64,000 bases of DNA. Origin: Planctomycetota bacterium. Lineage in GTDB: Bacteria > Planctomycetota > Planctomycetia > Gemmatales > Gemmataceae. Shown piece by piece: positions 55,783 through 64,000 of this stretch (position 1 is the stretch's first letter; the number at the start of each line of letters is the position of its first letter). Position numbers and translations under genes: made by a program. The stretch is taken from NCBI GenBank assembly GCA_003669555.1, contig QWOS01000038.1:1-64000 (forward strand), read 5' to 3'. The notes beneath the pieces were generated by a model. It saw only the letters and a program-made list of their open reading frames with translations, was not told where the DNA came from and did not search any database.

Positions 55783-56289
55783 TCACCCCGCAAGCGGAGG
55801 TGGGGCCGGAATGACGGCAGGCATGGCGGGATCATCCGGCGGTTTGTCCCCGCGCGGTGGCAGGCCCAGTTCGGCTCGCAACTGCTCCAGATCCTTGCGC
55901 ACCTTGTCGAGCACGCCATGGACAAAAGCCGAAGAATCGGCCCCGCCAAAACGACGGGCCATTTCAATGGCCTCATCAAAAACGGTCCCCGCGGGGATAT
56001 CCCGGGTGTAGAGCAACTCAAAAGCAGCCAGGCGCAGCACATTGCGCTCGACCGTGGCCATCCGCTCCATCCGCCAGTTGTCAGCGGCATGCGATACCCG
56101 CCGGTCGATATCGGCCCGGTGCTCCATCACACCGTCCACCAGGCTGTTGCTGAAAGCACGGGAAGTGGGGTCGGTCAGCCGTGAGTCAATGAAAGCGTAG
56201 CGCAGCTTGATATCACGGTGTGGACGCATGTCCTGCTGATAAAGCACCTGAAGAGCCACATGGCGAGCGCGGGTTCTGCGAAGAGTCAT
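55783..56289 (-). CDS. nusB: Transcription antitermination factor NusB
   Basis: A 168-residue NusB. It has RTRARHVALQVLYQQDM, TDPTSRAFSNSLVDGVMEH and the diagnostic ERNVLRLAAFELLYTRDIPAGTVFDEAIEMARRFGG-type C-terminal half. An extra ~25-residue Pro-rich tail (GDKPPDDPAMPAVIPAPPPLAG) is added. It binds boxA RNA with NusE in rRNA transcription. ATG 56289 has AGGGA upstream. Gene order ribH-nusB is a common bacterial pairing. Confidence 0.94.
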   Translation of the reverse strand: MTLRRTRARHVALQVLYQQDMRPHRDIKLRYAFIDSRLTDPTSRAFSNSLVDGVMEHRADIDRRVSHAADNWRMERMATVERNVLRLAAFELLYTRDIPAGTVFDEAIEMARRFGGADSSAFVHGVLDKVRKDLEQLRAELGLPPRGDKPPDDPAMPAVIPAPPPLAG

Positions 56290-56343
56290 GCGATCCCTTG
56301 AGTGAGTTGCCAATACTGTTGCCGGACGACACCTGAACCAGGC

Positions 56344-56823
56344 TCAGGGGCGGACCCCAAGAATACTGATCAGATCCGCCATTTCCAGAACCACCTGGGC
56401 CGCTTCGTGCCCCTTGTTTCCCATCTTGCCACCTGCCCGCTGTAAAGCCTGCTCCAGCGTGGCACACGCCAAAATACCATGCGAAACAGGAATGCCCGAT
56501 TCGAGCATCACCCGGGCAACGCCCTGCGTGGCGGCTGAGGTGACCGCATCGTGGTGATCGGTCTCCCCCTGGATCACAGCGCCCAGACAGACCAGTCCGG
56601 CATAACGACCGGTCCGGGCCAGGGCTTGCGCAGCCAGGGGAATCTCAAAGGCCCCGGGAACCCGAATCACATCCACGCGGCCCGGCTCGATACCCAGGCG
56701 GCGGAAAGTATCCAGGGCGCCATTCACCAGTGCGTCGACCACCAGTGAGTTGAAACGCGAAGCCACAATCCCCAGCCGCTTGTCACCGGGCGGGCGGGCC
56801 AACCCTTCGATCGTCTGAACCAT
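56344..56823 (-). CDS. ribH: 6,7-dimethyl-8-ribityllumazine synthase
   Basis: A 159-residue lumazine synthase, the penultimate riboflavin enzyme, forming 60-mer or pentamer shells. Motifs: GIVASRFNSLVVDALVNGA, VPGAFEIPLAAQALA and GAVIQGETDHHDAVT, which contains the catalytic His. The usual PHFDY of this motif is DHHDA here. SHGILACATLEQALQRAGGKMGNKGHEAA completes the C-terminal region. It lies between rho and nusB on the same strand. Confidence 0.94.
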   Translation of the reverse strand: MVQTIEGLARPPGDKRLGIVASRFNSLVVDALVNGALDTFRRLGIEPGRVDVIRVPGAFEIPLAAQALARTGRYAGLVCLGAVIQGETDHHDAVTSAATQGVARVMLESGIPVSHGILACATLEQALQRAGGKMGNKGHEAAQVVLEMADLISILGVRP

Positions 56824-56869
56824 GGCTCATCTCCAAACCTGCAACTTGCCACCAGGAGCCGGCTTACGG

Positions 56870-59035
56870 TCAGCAGGCACCCAGGGTGGCCAAAAACTCC
56901 GCATTGGTCTTGGTCCGTTTCAGGCGCTGTGTCAGGAGCTCCACCGATTCGATTGGGCTCATGTCGGCCAGGGCCTTGCGCAGCACATAAATACGCTTCA
57001 GGTCATCAGGCCCCAGCAGCAACTCTTCCTTGCGGGTGCCCGAAGCATTGATGTTCACTGCCGGCCAGACCCGTTTATCAACCAGGCGTCGATCCAGATG
57101 CAGCTCCATATTGCCGGTGCCTTTGAACTCTTCGAAGATCACCTCGTCGATACGGCTGCCAGTATCCACCAGCGCCGTCCCCAAAATGGTGAGGCTGCCG
57201 CCTTCCTCCAGGTTCCGGGCGGCACCGAAGAAGCGCTTGGGTTTCTGCATGGCTCCAGCATCCATGCCACCCGAGAGAAGTTTTCCGGTGCTGGGCATCT
57301 CGTTGTTGTAGGCACGGGCAAGGCGGGTGATCGAATCCAGAAGGATTACCACATCCATGCCATATTCCACCATCCGCTTGGCTTTCTCGATGACCATCTC
57401 GGCCACCTGGACATGCCTGCTCGTGGGCTCGTCGAAGGTGCTGCTGATCACCTCGCAGCGCGGCCCCTTCACCGTCCGCTCCATATCCGTCACTTCTTCG
57501 GGCCGCTCATCGATGAGCAGGACGATGAGGTAGCACTCGGCATGATTGATGAGCAGGGCCTTGGCGATATTTTGCAGCAGTACTGTCTTGCCGGTGCGAG
57601 GCGGCGCGACAATCAGGCCCCGCTGCCCTTTGCCGATGGGCGAAACCAGATCCACCATCCGCATTCCCACCTCCTGAGGATCGTGCTCAAGGCGGAACCG
57701 GGTGGTTGGATGCAGTGGCGTCAGGTCTTCAAACATCACTTTGCGAGTGAGCAGGTCGGGGTCCTGCTGGTTGATCGCTTCCACGCGCAACAAGGCAAAA
57801 TAGCGTTCATTCTCCTTGGGTGGCCGGATCTGGCCAGCTACCATCGCCCCCGGCCTCAAACCAAACCGGCGAATTTGCGAAGGCGAGATGTAGATGTCAT
57901 CAGGGCAAGGGTTATAGCTGTAATCAGAACTGCGCAAGAAGCCGAAGCCGTCCGGCAATACCTCCAGGGTACCATCCCCAAACATCAGACCGTTCTGCCG
58001 TACCCGCTCCTTGACAATCCGGTAAACCAGATCCTGCTTGCGCAAGCCCCCATACTCTGGAATTTTTTCCGCCTGGGCAATCTCATGCAGCTGCAAGAGC
58101 GACATCTGCTGCAACTGGCTGATGAAAGTGGTGCCCCGCTTGATTTCCTCGTAGCGGGAATTCAGCTCCACTTCGATCTCATCGCCAGAATCACCAGGCC
58201 GCTGAGTGTCCCAGCGGTTCGCCTCTTCGCCTGTGGATTCCCCACCAGCCCTCTCAGCATACTCCCAGTCATTCTCACCGGGAGCTTCTGCTGGCGCATC
58301 TGTTTCGGCGGCTGCGCCAACAGGGACAGATGGCCCGGCAGATTCCATTCGCTTTTCAGCCGCCCTGGAGGCGGTTTCTTTAACAACCGCAACCTCAGGC
58401 CCGGGTTCAACCACTACCACAGGCACAGCCTTTGGCACCACCCCCCGCCCAGCCTTCCTCACCGGAACACGCTCAGGCTTGCTCACCACCTCGGGTTCGG
58501 GCACCACCACAGGTTCGGCTTGGCGTACCACCACGGGCACGGCCTTCTGCGTCACCACAGGGTCGGCTTGCCTTACCACCACAGGCGCGGTTTTTTGCGT
58601 CACCACGGGCTCTGGCACCGCCACAGGCTTGGCTTGCCGCGCCGTTCCTGGTTTGGCTTTCCTCACCACCACGGGCTCAGGCACTGCCACAGGCTTGGCT
58701 TGCCGCACCACCACCCCCGGGCCGGACTTCTGCCCCAATAGCTTGGGATTTTTCACCGGTTTGGTGAAAATCAGGTCATCATCCTCCTCAGGCTTGGCCT
58801 CTTCGTTGGCCTTTGGAGCAGGTGTTTCAGGGGTTTTCTGGACCACTTCAACCGCCACCTTCACGCTGGCGGCTGGTTTCCTGATGCGCTTTACCGGGGC
58901 CTTCGCCTTGGGGGCGACAGGTACAGGTTTCGGTGCCTCAGGAATGGCCGCCACCGGTTTTTTACGCGAACGGGGGAGAGGCTTCTTCGGAAGCTCTTCG
59001 GGAACGGCATCAGGCACTGACTCATTATCCTGCAT
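56870..59035 (-). CDS. rho: Transcription termination factor Rho with long N-terminal extension
   Basis: A 721-residue Rho, about 300 residues longer than the E. coli protein. Residues 1-300 are a Lys/Pro/Val/Ala-rich low-complexity extension with repeats such as VVRQAxPVxVPEP. Rho_N follows ([29 protein letters not shown]), then the cold-shock-like RNA-binding domain ([30 protein letters not shown]), P-loop [12 protein letters not shown], Walker [17 protein letters not shown] and R-loop. Such insertions occur in other high-GC Rho proteins and bind RNA. It precedes ribH by about 45 bp. Confidence 0.95.
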   Translation of the reverse strand: MQDNESVPDAVPEELPKKPLPRSRKKPVAAIPEAPKPVPVAPKAKAPVKRIRKPAASVKVAVEVVQKTPETPAPKANEEAKPEEDDDLIFTKPVKNPKLLGQKSGPGVVVRQAKPVAVPEPVVVRKAKPGTARQAKPVAVPEPVVTQKTAPVVVRQADPVVTQKAVPVVVRQAEPVVVPEPEVVSKPERVPVRKAGRGVVPKAVPVVVVEPGPEVAVVKETASRAAEKRMESAGPSVPVGAAAETDAPAEAPGENDWEYAERAGGESTGEEANRWDTQRPGDSGDEIEVELNSRYEEIKRGTTFISQLQQMSLLQLHEIAQAEKIPEYGGLRKQDLVYRIVKERVRQNGLMFGDGTLEVLPDGFGFLRSSDYSYNPCPDDIYISPSQIRRFGLRPGAMVAGQIRPPKENERYFALLRVEAINQQDPDLLTRKVMFEDLTPLHPTTRFRLEHDPQEVGMRMVDLVSPIGKGQRGLIVAPPRTGKTVLLQNIAKALLINHAECYLIVLLIDERPEEVTDMERTVKGPRCEVISSTFDEPTSRHVQVAEMVIEKAKRMVEYGMDVVILLDSITRLARAYNNEMPSTGKLLSGGMDAGAMQKPKRFFGAARNLEEGGSLTILGTALVDTGSRIDEVIFEEFKGTGNMELHLDRRLVDKRVWPAVNINASGTRKEELLLGPDDLKRIYVLRKALADMSPIESVELLTQRLKRTKTNAEFLATLGAC
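58406..58723 (-). repeat. Repetitive coding region of rho N-terminus
   Basis: Imperfect repeats encode [30 protein letters not shown] and similar units (residues about 105-210). Spacing and sequence vary between units. The region is Pro/Val/Lys/Arg-rich and predicted disordered. Confidence 0.7.
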
Positions 59036-59261
59036 GGTTTCTCTTGGGTCCTATTCGCCACAAAGCAAAGCGGGGTCCTTGCTTGGAATTCCTTCTGTTC
59101 AATCGCTCCCCTGGATCAGGGCCGAAAAAGGGAGGAGTTCAGGAAAGGCACTGGCAAAGCGTCAGAGGCTCGGTGGGCTCAATCAGTTGTTCGTTTCATC
59201 CTACCGTCATGGAAGCTACCGGGTAGACCTGGATCCATTGCGACCCAGCATTTTCATACTA

Positions 59262-59894
59262 TCAGTTCATTGGCTCACGGAGCGAATCCTTTTCTGCAAA
59301 ATTATCGTCACTGGAATGCTCTTCACCAGAATTGTTGAACACATCATCTGACATGAGGCGCTTGTTGGTCAAGGGAATCTGGGCGCCTTCTCGTAATCTC
59401 CACATTTTTTCCGTCCAGCCTGGCCGGGAAAGTACCCGCCGCAACCGCACCGCATCCGGGGCGTCCACAAAAATCAGCCGGTCCACCTCGTCGCGCCAGC
59501 CTGCTTCCAGCAACAGGGCCACATCCAGAACCACCCGCCGGGCCCCCGGCCTGGATTTCTCGATGGCAACCTGCTCCCGAATCCGCTGGCGAATCCACGG
59601 ATGCGTCACGGCTTCGAGCTCCGCCAGCAGCTCCGGACTGGAAAAAACCAGCTCCCCCAGCCGCTGCCGGTTCAACTCTCCATCCGTTTGCAGCAGGCCT
59701 TTACTAAAATTCCCCAGCCGCCGAATCACCTCAGCCTTCACCTCGGGCTGCCTCAACGCCTCATGACCCAGCTTGTCGGCATCGATCGGGCAAGTGCCTC
59801 CAGCCCTGGCCAGCTTGCGAGCCACATGGCTCTTGCCACTGCCTATCCCCCCCACCACACCCCAGACGGAAATACGGCCTGGCAACTCATCCAC
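59262..59894 (-). CDS. coaE: Dephospho-CoA kinase
   Basis: A 210-residue P-loop kinase that phosphorylates dephospho-CoA, the last CoA step. It has VWGVVGGIGSGKSHVARKLA, the DADKLGHEAL substrate motif, VTHPWIRQRIREQ and LDVALLLEAGWRDEVDRLIFVD. The track ORF extends to 60245 out of phase inside polA. I choose the GTG at 59894, which overlaps the polA stop (59887) and gives the usual family length. The last ~25 residues (SGEEHSSDDNFAEKDSL) are an acidic tail. Translationally coupled to polA. Confidence 0.9.
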   Translation of the reverse strand: MDELPGRISVWGVVGGIGSGKSHVARKLARAGGTCPIDADKLGHEALRQPEVKAEVIRRLGNFSKGLLQTDGELNRQRLGELVFSSPELLAELEAVTHPWIRQRIREQVAIEKSRPGARRVVLDVALLLEAGWRDEVDRLIFVDAPDAVRLRRVLSRPGWTEKMWRLREGAQIPLTNKRLMSDDVFNNSGEEHSSDDNFAEKDSLREPMN

Positions 59895-62865
59895 TGGCCT
59901 GCCCCCCCGCCGGAAAGTGTATTTCCGCCACATCCAGCCAGTTTGGCCCGGCCGCCACATCCACCTCCAGGGGCACCCGCAACTCCACACGCCCCGCCAA
60001 AGCGTCCACCATGCAGGTACGCAGCCTCCCCGCCAGGCGTTCAACCTCCTCGAGGGGGGCCTCCAGCACCAGTTCGTCATGGATCTGCAACACCATGCGG
60101 CCCACAAACCCTTCGGCGGGCAACACCCGGTCCACTTCCAGCATGGCCAGCTTGATGAGGTCAGCGGCTGATCCCTGCACCTCCATGTTGATAGCCTCAC
60201 GCTCGGGCTGGTTCCGCTGCCGATATGTAGAGGTGGCCCGCACACCCTCGATATGCCTCACCCGGCCCAGCAGGGTCCGCACCACTCCGGTGGTACAGGC
60301 CTGATCCAGCAAACGCTGCTGCCAGGAAAGCACCGCAGGGTACCGCTCGAAATAAGCTTCGATGAATCGGCCCGACTCATCACGGGAAATCCCCAGGCGG
60401 GCCGCCAGGCCAAAGGCGCTGATGCCATAAATCACACCGAAATTCACCATCTTGGCGGTTCGACGCATCGCATCGTCCACGGTTTCGATACTCACCCCAT
60501 ACAGTTCGCCGGCCACTGCGGAATGCACATCCACGCCCGCCCTGAAGGCTCCGAGCAAGGCCTCGTCACCACTCAGGTGAGCCAGCAGGCGCAATTCGAT
60601 CTGGCTGTAATCAGCGGAGATCAGGCTCCAGCCTGGCCTGGCAATAAAAGCCTGACGGATCTGCTGCCCCATCTCCCGCCGCACCGGGATGTTCTGCAGG
60701 TTGGGATCACTGGACGAAAGGCGCCCGGTTGCCGCCACCGTCTGATTGAACGAGGCATGGATTCGCCCCGCGGCGTCGGCCAGCCCCGGCAGGGCATCGA
60801 CATAGGTACCTTTTAACTTGCTCACCTGACGATGGCGCAACAGCATGGCGGGCACATCGCTGCCAGGCAGACCAAGGGCGACCAGATGTTCCAGGGTTTC
60901 CTGGTCTGTGCTGGCTTCACCCGTCACCCCGGTCTTGCGCTGGGTGGGCAATCCCAGGTCATCAAAAAGCACCTGCCTGAGTTGCGGTAGCGACTGGAGG
61001 TTGAATTCCCGTCCCACCCGGGCATAAACATTTGCCTCGATGGCTGCCAGCTCCCCGCCCATTTCGCGGCCAAGCTGCTCCAGCCGTCCCCGATCAACCA
61101 GCACCCCCTCCGCCTCCATGCGAGCCAGGACACCAATAAGCGGTAATTCCAGGGTGTGGTAAATACTGGTCAGGGAGGCCGCGCCATCCCCCGCCTCGGC
61201 CAGCAGCCCCTCCAGCTTGCCAGCCAGTTGCCAGGCGGCATCAGCGTCCTCACAGGCATAGCGTGACACCAGGGCCACTTCCACTTCATCCATTCGCTTC
61301 TGGGGTTGCTTGCGGCCAGACTTGCCGATGAGTTCCACGATGGGAATCATCCGGTGACCCAGATAGCGACGGGAAAGCTCATCCAGACCGTGGCTGCGTT
61401 CGCCTGCGTGGAGCAGGTAGTCGGCAACCATGGGATCCCCGGCTATGCCCCGCAGGGCGATACCTGCGTTTTGCAGCACCAATTGCTCGTATTTGATATT
61501 CTGATTCACCTTGCCGATGGCAGGATTCTCAAAAATCGGCTTCAGGTCAGCCAGCACCTGTTCGGCATCCAGACAGGTGTCACCCGCTGGACCCCGCAAT
61601 GCCACATAATGGGCCACACCTGCCCGCGCGCACAGGGCGATACCAACGATCCGCGCCTGCAATGGATCCAGACTCGTGGTTTCCAGGTCAAAGGCAAACC
61701 GTTTCCATCCCAGCACTTCCGCCAGAAGCAGGCCCCACTTTTCCGGGGTTGTCACCGCCTGGTATCCGGAATAATCCCAGGGGTCCAGGGGCTCATTTGC
61801 AGTGATAGCCGCAGCGTCCTGGTCCGGATTGGCTTCCGAAGGCCCCGGAACCGCCGCCGGGGCGCTGAACAGGTCACCCTGAACCCCCGGCCCAGAACGG
61901 ACCGGCCTGGAGGCCACGCGGCTGGCTGGACGGGCGCTGGCAGCCCCGGGGGCTGAACCGCCACGGGCTATCTGGTCAAACTGGGCAACCAGGGAGCGAA
62001 ACCCCAGCTCCCTGAAAAGTTCGGCCGCCGCAGGGGCATCGGGTTCGCGCAGGCGCCAAGCCTCCCAATCGATGGGAATGGGAACGCTGGTATCCAGCCT
62101 GACCAGATCCCGGCTCATCTCCACCTGGGGCCAACTGGCCTGGAGCACCTGGCCTTTTTTTCCCGGAATACTGGCCAGATTGGCTCGCAATCCTTCCAGG
62201 GTGCCGTATTCCTGCAGCCATTTCTGGGCCGTCTTCGGGCCCACGCCGGGGGCCCCTGGCACATGGTCCACTGAGTCGCCCACCAGGGCCTGGAGGTCCA
62301 CCACCTGCCCGGCGGTCACCCCCCAGTCCCGCAGCAGGTCATCCTCGTTGAAGTACAGGTCTTTGCGCATGTTATAGAGGCGCACATGTTTGCTGAGCAG
62401 TTGCCGGCAATCTTTATCCGAAGTGCAGAGCAGCGTATCCAGCCCCCTCGAGGTGGCGCTGGTGGCTAAAGTGGCCATGATGTCGTCGGCCTCAAACCCC
62501 TCCATCGCCAGCCTGGGCAACCGCAATACTGCCAGCAATTTTTCCAGCCACGGAATCTGGGTGGCAAGATCCACCGGCATGGGGGGGCGGTGCGATTTGT
62601 ACTCGGGGTAGATCTGATGTCGGAAAGTGGGCCCGCTCAGATCCAGGGCGCAAACGAGATATGTGGGTTTTTTCGCGCGCAGCGATACCAGGTCACGCGC
62701 CATCCCGAAGAGGGCATTGGTGGGCAACCCCTGGGGGCTGGTCATGGCTGGAATGGCATGGAAAACCTGAAAAAGCAGCGAAAAAGTATCGACCACCACC
62801 AGCGTCTCGCCTTCGGCGTGTAAGGATGGCACTGGGGGCATGACTGAATCGGTGGGGGAATCCAT
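59887..62865 (-). CDS. polA: DNA polymerase I
   Basis: A 992-residue Pol I with all three modules. The 5' nuclease has LVVVDTFSLLFQVFHAIPAM, AMEGFEADDIMATLA, DKDCRQLL and VGDSVDHVPGAPGVGPKTA. The 3'-5' exonuclease has FAFDLETTSLD, so motif I is intact and proofreading is expected. The polymerase has SADYSQIELRLLAHLSGD, MVNFGVIYGISAFGLAARL and QIHDELVLEAP. An ~70-residue Ala/Pro-rich linker (ARPASRVASRPVRSGPG) lies between nuclease and exonuclease. It overlaps coaE. Confidence 0.96.
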   Translation of the reverse strand: MDSPTDSVMPPVPSLHAEGETLVVVDTFSLLFQVFHAIPAMTSPQGLPTNALFGMARDLVSLRAKKPTYLVCALDLSGPTFRHQIYPEYKSHRPPMPVDLATQIPWLEKLLAVLRLPRLAMEGFEADDIMATLATSATSRGLDTLLCTSDKDCRQLLSKHVRLYNMRKDLYFNEDDLLRDWGVTAGQVVDLQALVGDSVDHVPGAPGVGPKTAQKWLQEYGTLEGLRANLASIPGKKGQVLQASWPQVEMSRDLVRLDTSVPIPIDWEAWRLREPDAPAAAELFRELGFRSLVAQFDQIARGGSAPGAASARPASRVASRPVRSGPGVQGDLFSAPAAVPGPSEANPDQDAAAITANEPLDPWDYSGYQAVTTPEKWGLLLAEVLGWKRFAFDLETTSLDPLQARIVGIALCARAGVAHYVALRGPAGDTCLDAEQVLADLKPIFENPAIGKVNQNIKYEQLVLQNAGIALRGIAGDPMVADYLLHAGERSHGLDELSRRYLGHRMIPIVELIGKSGRKQPQKRMDEVEVALVSRYACEDADAAWQLAGKLEGLLAEAGDGAASLTSIYHTLELPLIGVLARMEAEGVLVDRGRLEQLGREMGGELAAIEANVYARVGREFNLQSLPQLRQVLFDDLGLPTQRKTGVTGEASTDQETLEHLVALGLPGSDVPAMLLRHRQVSKLKGTYVDALPGLADAAGRIHASFNQTVAATGRLSSSDPNLQNIPVRREMGQQIRQAFIARPGWSLISADYSQIELRLLAHLSGDEALLGAFRAGVDVHSAVAGELYGVSIETVDDAMRRTAKMVNFGVIYGISAFGLAARLGISRDESGRFIEAYFERYPAVLSWQQRLLDQACTTGVVRTLLGRVRHIEGVRATSTYRQRNQPEREAINMEVQGSAADLIKLAMLEVDRVLPAEGFVGRMVLQIHDELVLEAPLEEVERLAGRLRTCMVDALAGRVELRVPLEVDVAAGPNWLDVAEIHFPAGGQASG

Positions 62866-63149
62866 GGAATCGGGCCAAACTCGGGTGGAAGGGATGGGAA
62901 AAAAAAGCTGGACGGAACGAACCGGGCCCGTCTTGCCAAGGTAGAATGTATCAGTTTGCCTGGCTCAAGCCTTCCAGGAGTGCTGTCTGGTGGACTGGTG
63001 TGGGTTATAACGGTCTGATAGTTGCAGATTACTGTCGGGCGGATTGACTCGCCCCATGCGTGGATTAGAGTCCAATTGAACCTATAGGCTCGGCGTGTTG
63101 CGTGTTTTGGCGCATCGCTCCGGCAAGCTGTAACGCGCAGGAGCGGAAC

Positions 63150-64000
63150 ATGGCCAAGAGCCCCGTCAAGGAATCGAACACTGGTCTGATCATTGTGCTG
63201 GTCTTTTTCATCCTTTCGACACTCGGGTTGGGTGTCGGCACCTACATGGGTTTTGCCGAGCAGAAAAAGTTCGTCGATATTGCCAAAGATGCCGAGACCA
63301 AGAAAAAAGACTCCGACGACCGCAAGCGGCTATACGCCGCTCAAGCGCAACTGCTTTACAAGTATATTGCCAACAAAGACCTGCCTATCGCGCAGGATGA
63401 CAAAATGGAAATCCCCACGGACCGCATCAATCTCGAGTCGGGTGGTGCCTGGGCCAGCAAAAAGACCGAAGGCCTGATCCAGGCCCTGCAGGAGATCGAA
63501 AACGCCCAAGCCATCAATGGAGCTGGCAAACAGGAAAAGATCCTGGGTGTGGGCACCGTTGTCACCCCCTTCCTCAAGGTGGCGGAGCTGACCATCGCTC
63601 AGAAAAAACAGTATGAAGCCAGCCTGCAGACCCAGCGATCCAGTCACGACAAATCATTGGCGGACCTCACCCAGCAGTTCCAGGATGACAAAAAAATCCT
63701 CACCAAGCGCGCCACCGACTCGGAGGATCGCCAGAAGAAGGTTGAGGCCGACTTCCTGAGCTTCCGCAAGGCGGTCACCGACTTGCAGGCTCAGGAAAAG
63801 GGTGCCGCCGAAAGTTCGCGCAAAGACATCCTGGCCAAGCTGGATGCGATTGCCGGCGAGGCCTTGAAGGAAGCTGAAGCCAGGAAGGATGGAGATATCA
63901 ATGCCTTGCGAAAATCTCTGGCGGAACAGCGCCGGGACAATGATCGCCTGAAGAACGACATGGTTTCCGCCAAGCTGATGAAGCCCAGCGGCTGGAAAGT
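63150..64000 (+). CDS. Membrane-anchored coiled-coil protein, C-terminus cut by window edge
   Basis: The frame is open to the right edge, so 283 codons are visible. AGGAG lies seven bases before the ATG at 63150. Residues 12-34 (LIIVLVFFILSTLGLGVGTYMGF) form one transmembrane helix with a short cytoplasmic N-terminus. The rest is Lys/Glu/Asp/Gln-rich with long heptad-like stretches (AAESSRKDILAKLDAIAGEALKEAEARKDGD, then LRKSLAEQRRDNDRLK), indicating coiled coil. Planctomycetes have many such proteins of unknown role. It is divergent from polA. Confidence 0.75.
   Translation, partial: MAKSPVKESNTGLIIVLVFFILSTLGLGVGTYMGFAEQKKFVDIAKDAETKKKDSDDRKRLYAAQAQLLYKYIANKDLPIAQDDKMEIPTDRINLESGGAWASKKTEGLIQALQEIENAQAINGAGKQEKILGVGTVVTPFLKVAELTIAQKKQYEASLQTQRSSHDKSLADLTQQFQDDKKILTKRATDSEDRQKKVEADFLSFRKAVTDLQAQEKGAAESSRKDILAKLDAIAGEALKEAEARKDGDINALRKSLAEQRRDNDRLKNDMVSAKLMKPSGWK

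Noticed and set aside
56822-58741. 639-aa plus-strand ORF
   Set aside because: Antisense of rho; its His-rich C-terminal repeats are the reverse of the rho Pro/Val repeats.
58206-59351. 381-aa Thr/Gly/Ser-rich plus-strand ORF resembling a surface repeat protein
   Set aside because: Composition arises from reading the rho N-terminal repeats antisense; no signal or ribosome site supports it.

Overview
The window looks like a chromosomal segment of a planctomycete, probably Gemmata-like. The reasons are family content: two DUF1501 genes, two PSCyt1/DUF1549/DUF1553 cytochrome proteins, three DUF1559 proteins, a TIGR02996 LRR protein, a CotH-kinase protein and c-type-cytochrome/beta-propeller pairs. 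Codon use is GC-rich almost everywhere. The taxonomic call is inference; no rRNA gene is present.

Layout. 1-3.6 kb: a partial archaeal-type proS, a divergent ABC ATPase/permease pair and a tRNA-Glu(UUC). 3.6-9.0 kb: an accessory island bounded by two same-orientation copies (about 345 bp) of the 3' end of a DUF1501 gene. It holds a zeta-toxin-like kinase with a small overlapping partner, a decayed insertion sequence, and a tightly coupled cassette of SAM methyltransferase, RNA ligase and HD-Pnk (HD phosphoesterase plus 5'-OH polynucleotide kinase). 8.7-19.7 kb: two cytochrome/DUF1501 operons, one also carrying a glycerol-dehydrogenase-like gene, with a Tat-exported protein of unknown role between them. 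20-36 kb: a small conserved protein, a zinc-ribbon DUF1559 protein, a lectin-like remnant, an SMP-30 protein, a large zinc metalloprotease, a VWA protein, two tandem DUF1559 proteins, a CotH protein and a SUMF1 gene interrupted by one in-frame TGA. 36-45 kb: a lipoprotein, methionine salvage mtnB-mtnD-mtnC, a rhodanese, moaC, a polyprenyl synthase, heptose genes gmhA-gmhB, lhgO and an LRR protein. 45-52 kb: a beta-propeller and multi-CxxCH/PA14 pair, divergent from an S9 peptidase. 52-63 kb: a lipoprotein, then minus-strand housekeeping genes: epimerase, ftsY, PHP phosphoesterase, nusB, ribH, rho, coaE and polA. The right edge cuts a membrane-anchored coiled-coil protein.

How the genes fit together. 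The strongest candidate for an unusual system is the methyltransferase-ligase-HD-Pnk cassette. It supplies end healing (2',3' phosphate removal, 5' phosphorylation) and sealing, and the methyltransferase could mark RNA ends as Hen1 does in the known Pnkp/Hen1 system. Its position in an island with a toxin-like gene suggests a role against RNA-cleaving toxins or phage, which is inference. The cytochrome/DUF1501 operons encode exported proteins of the kind expanded in planctomycetes. The housekeeping blocks show nothing strange apart from a long repetitive N-terminal extension on Rho.
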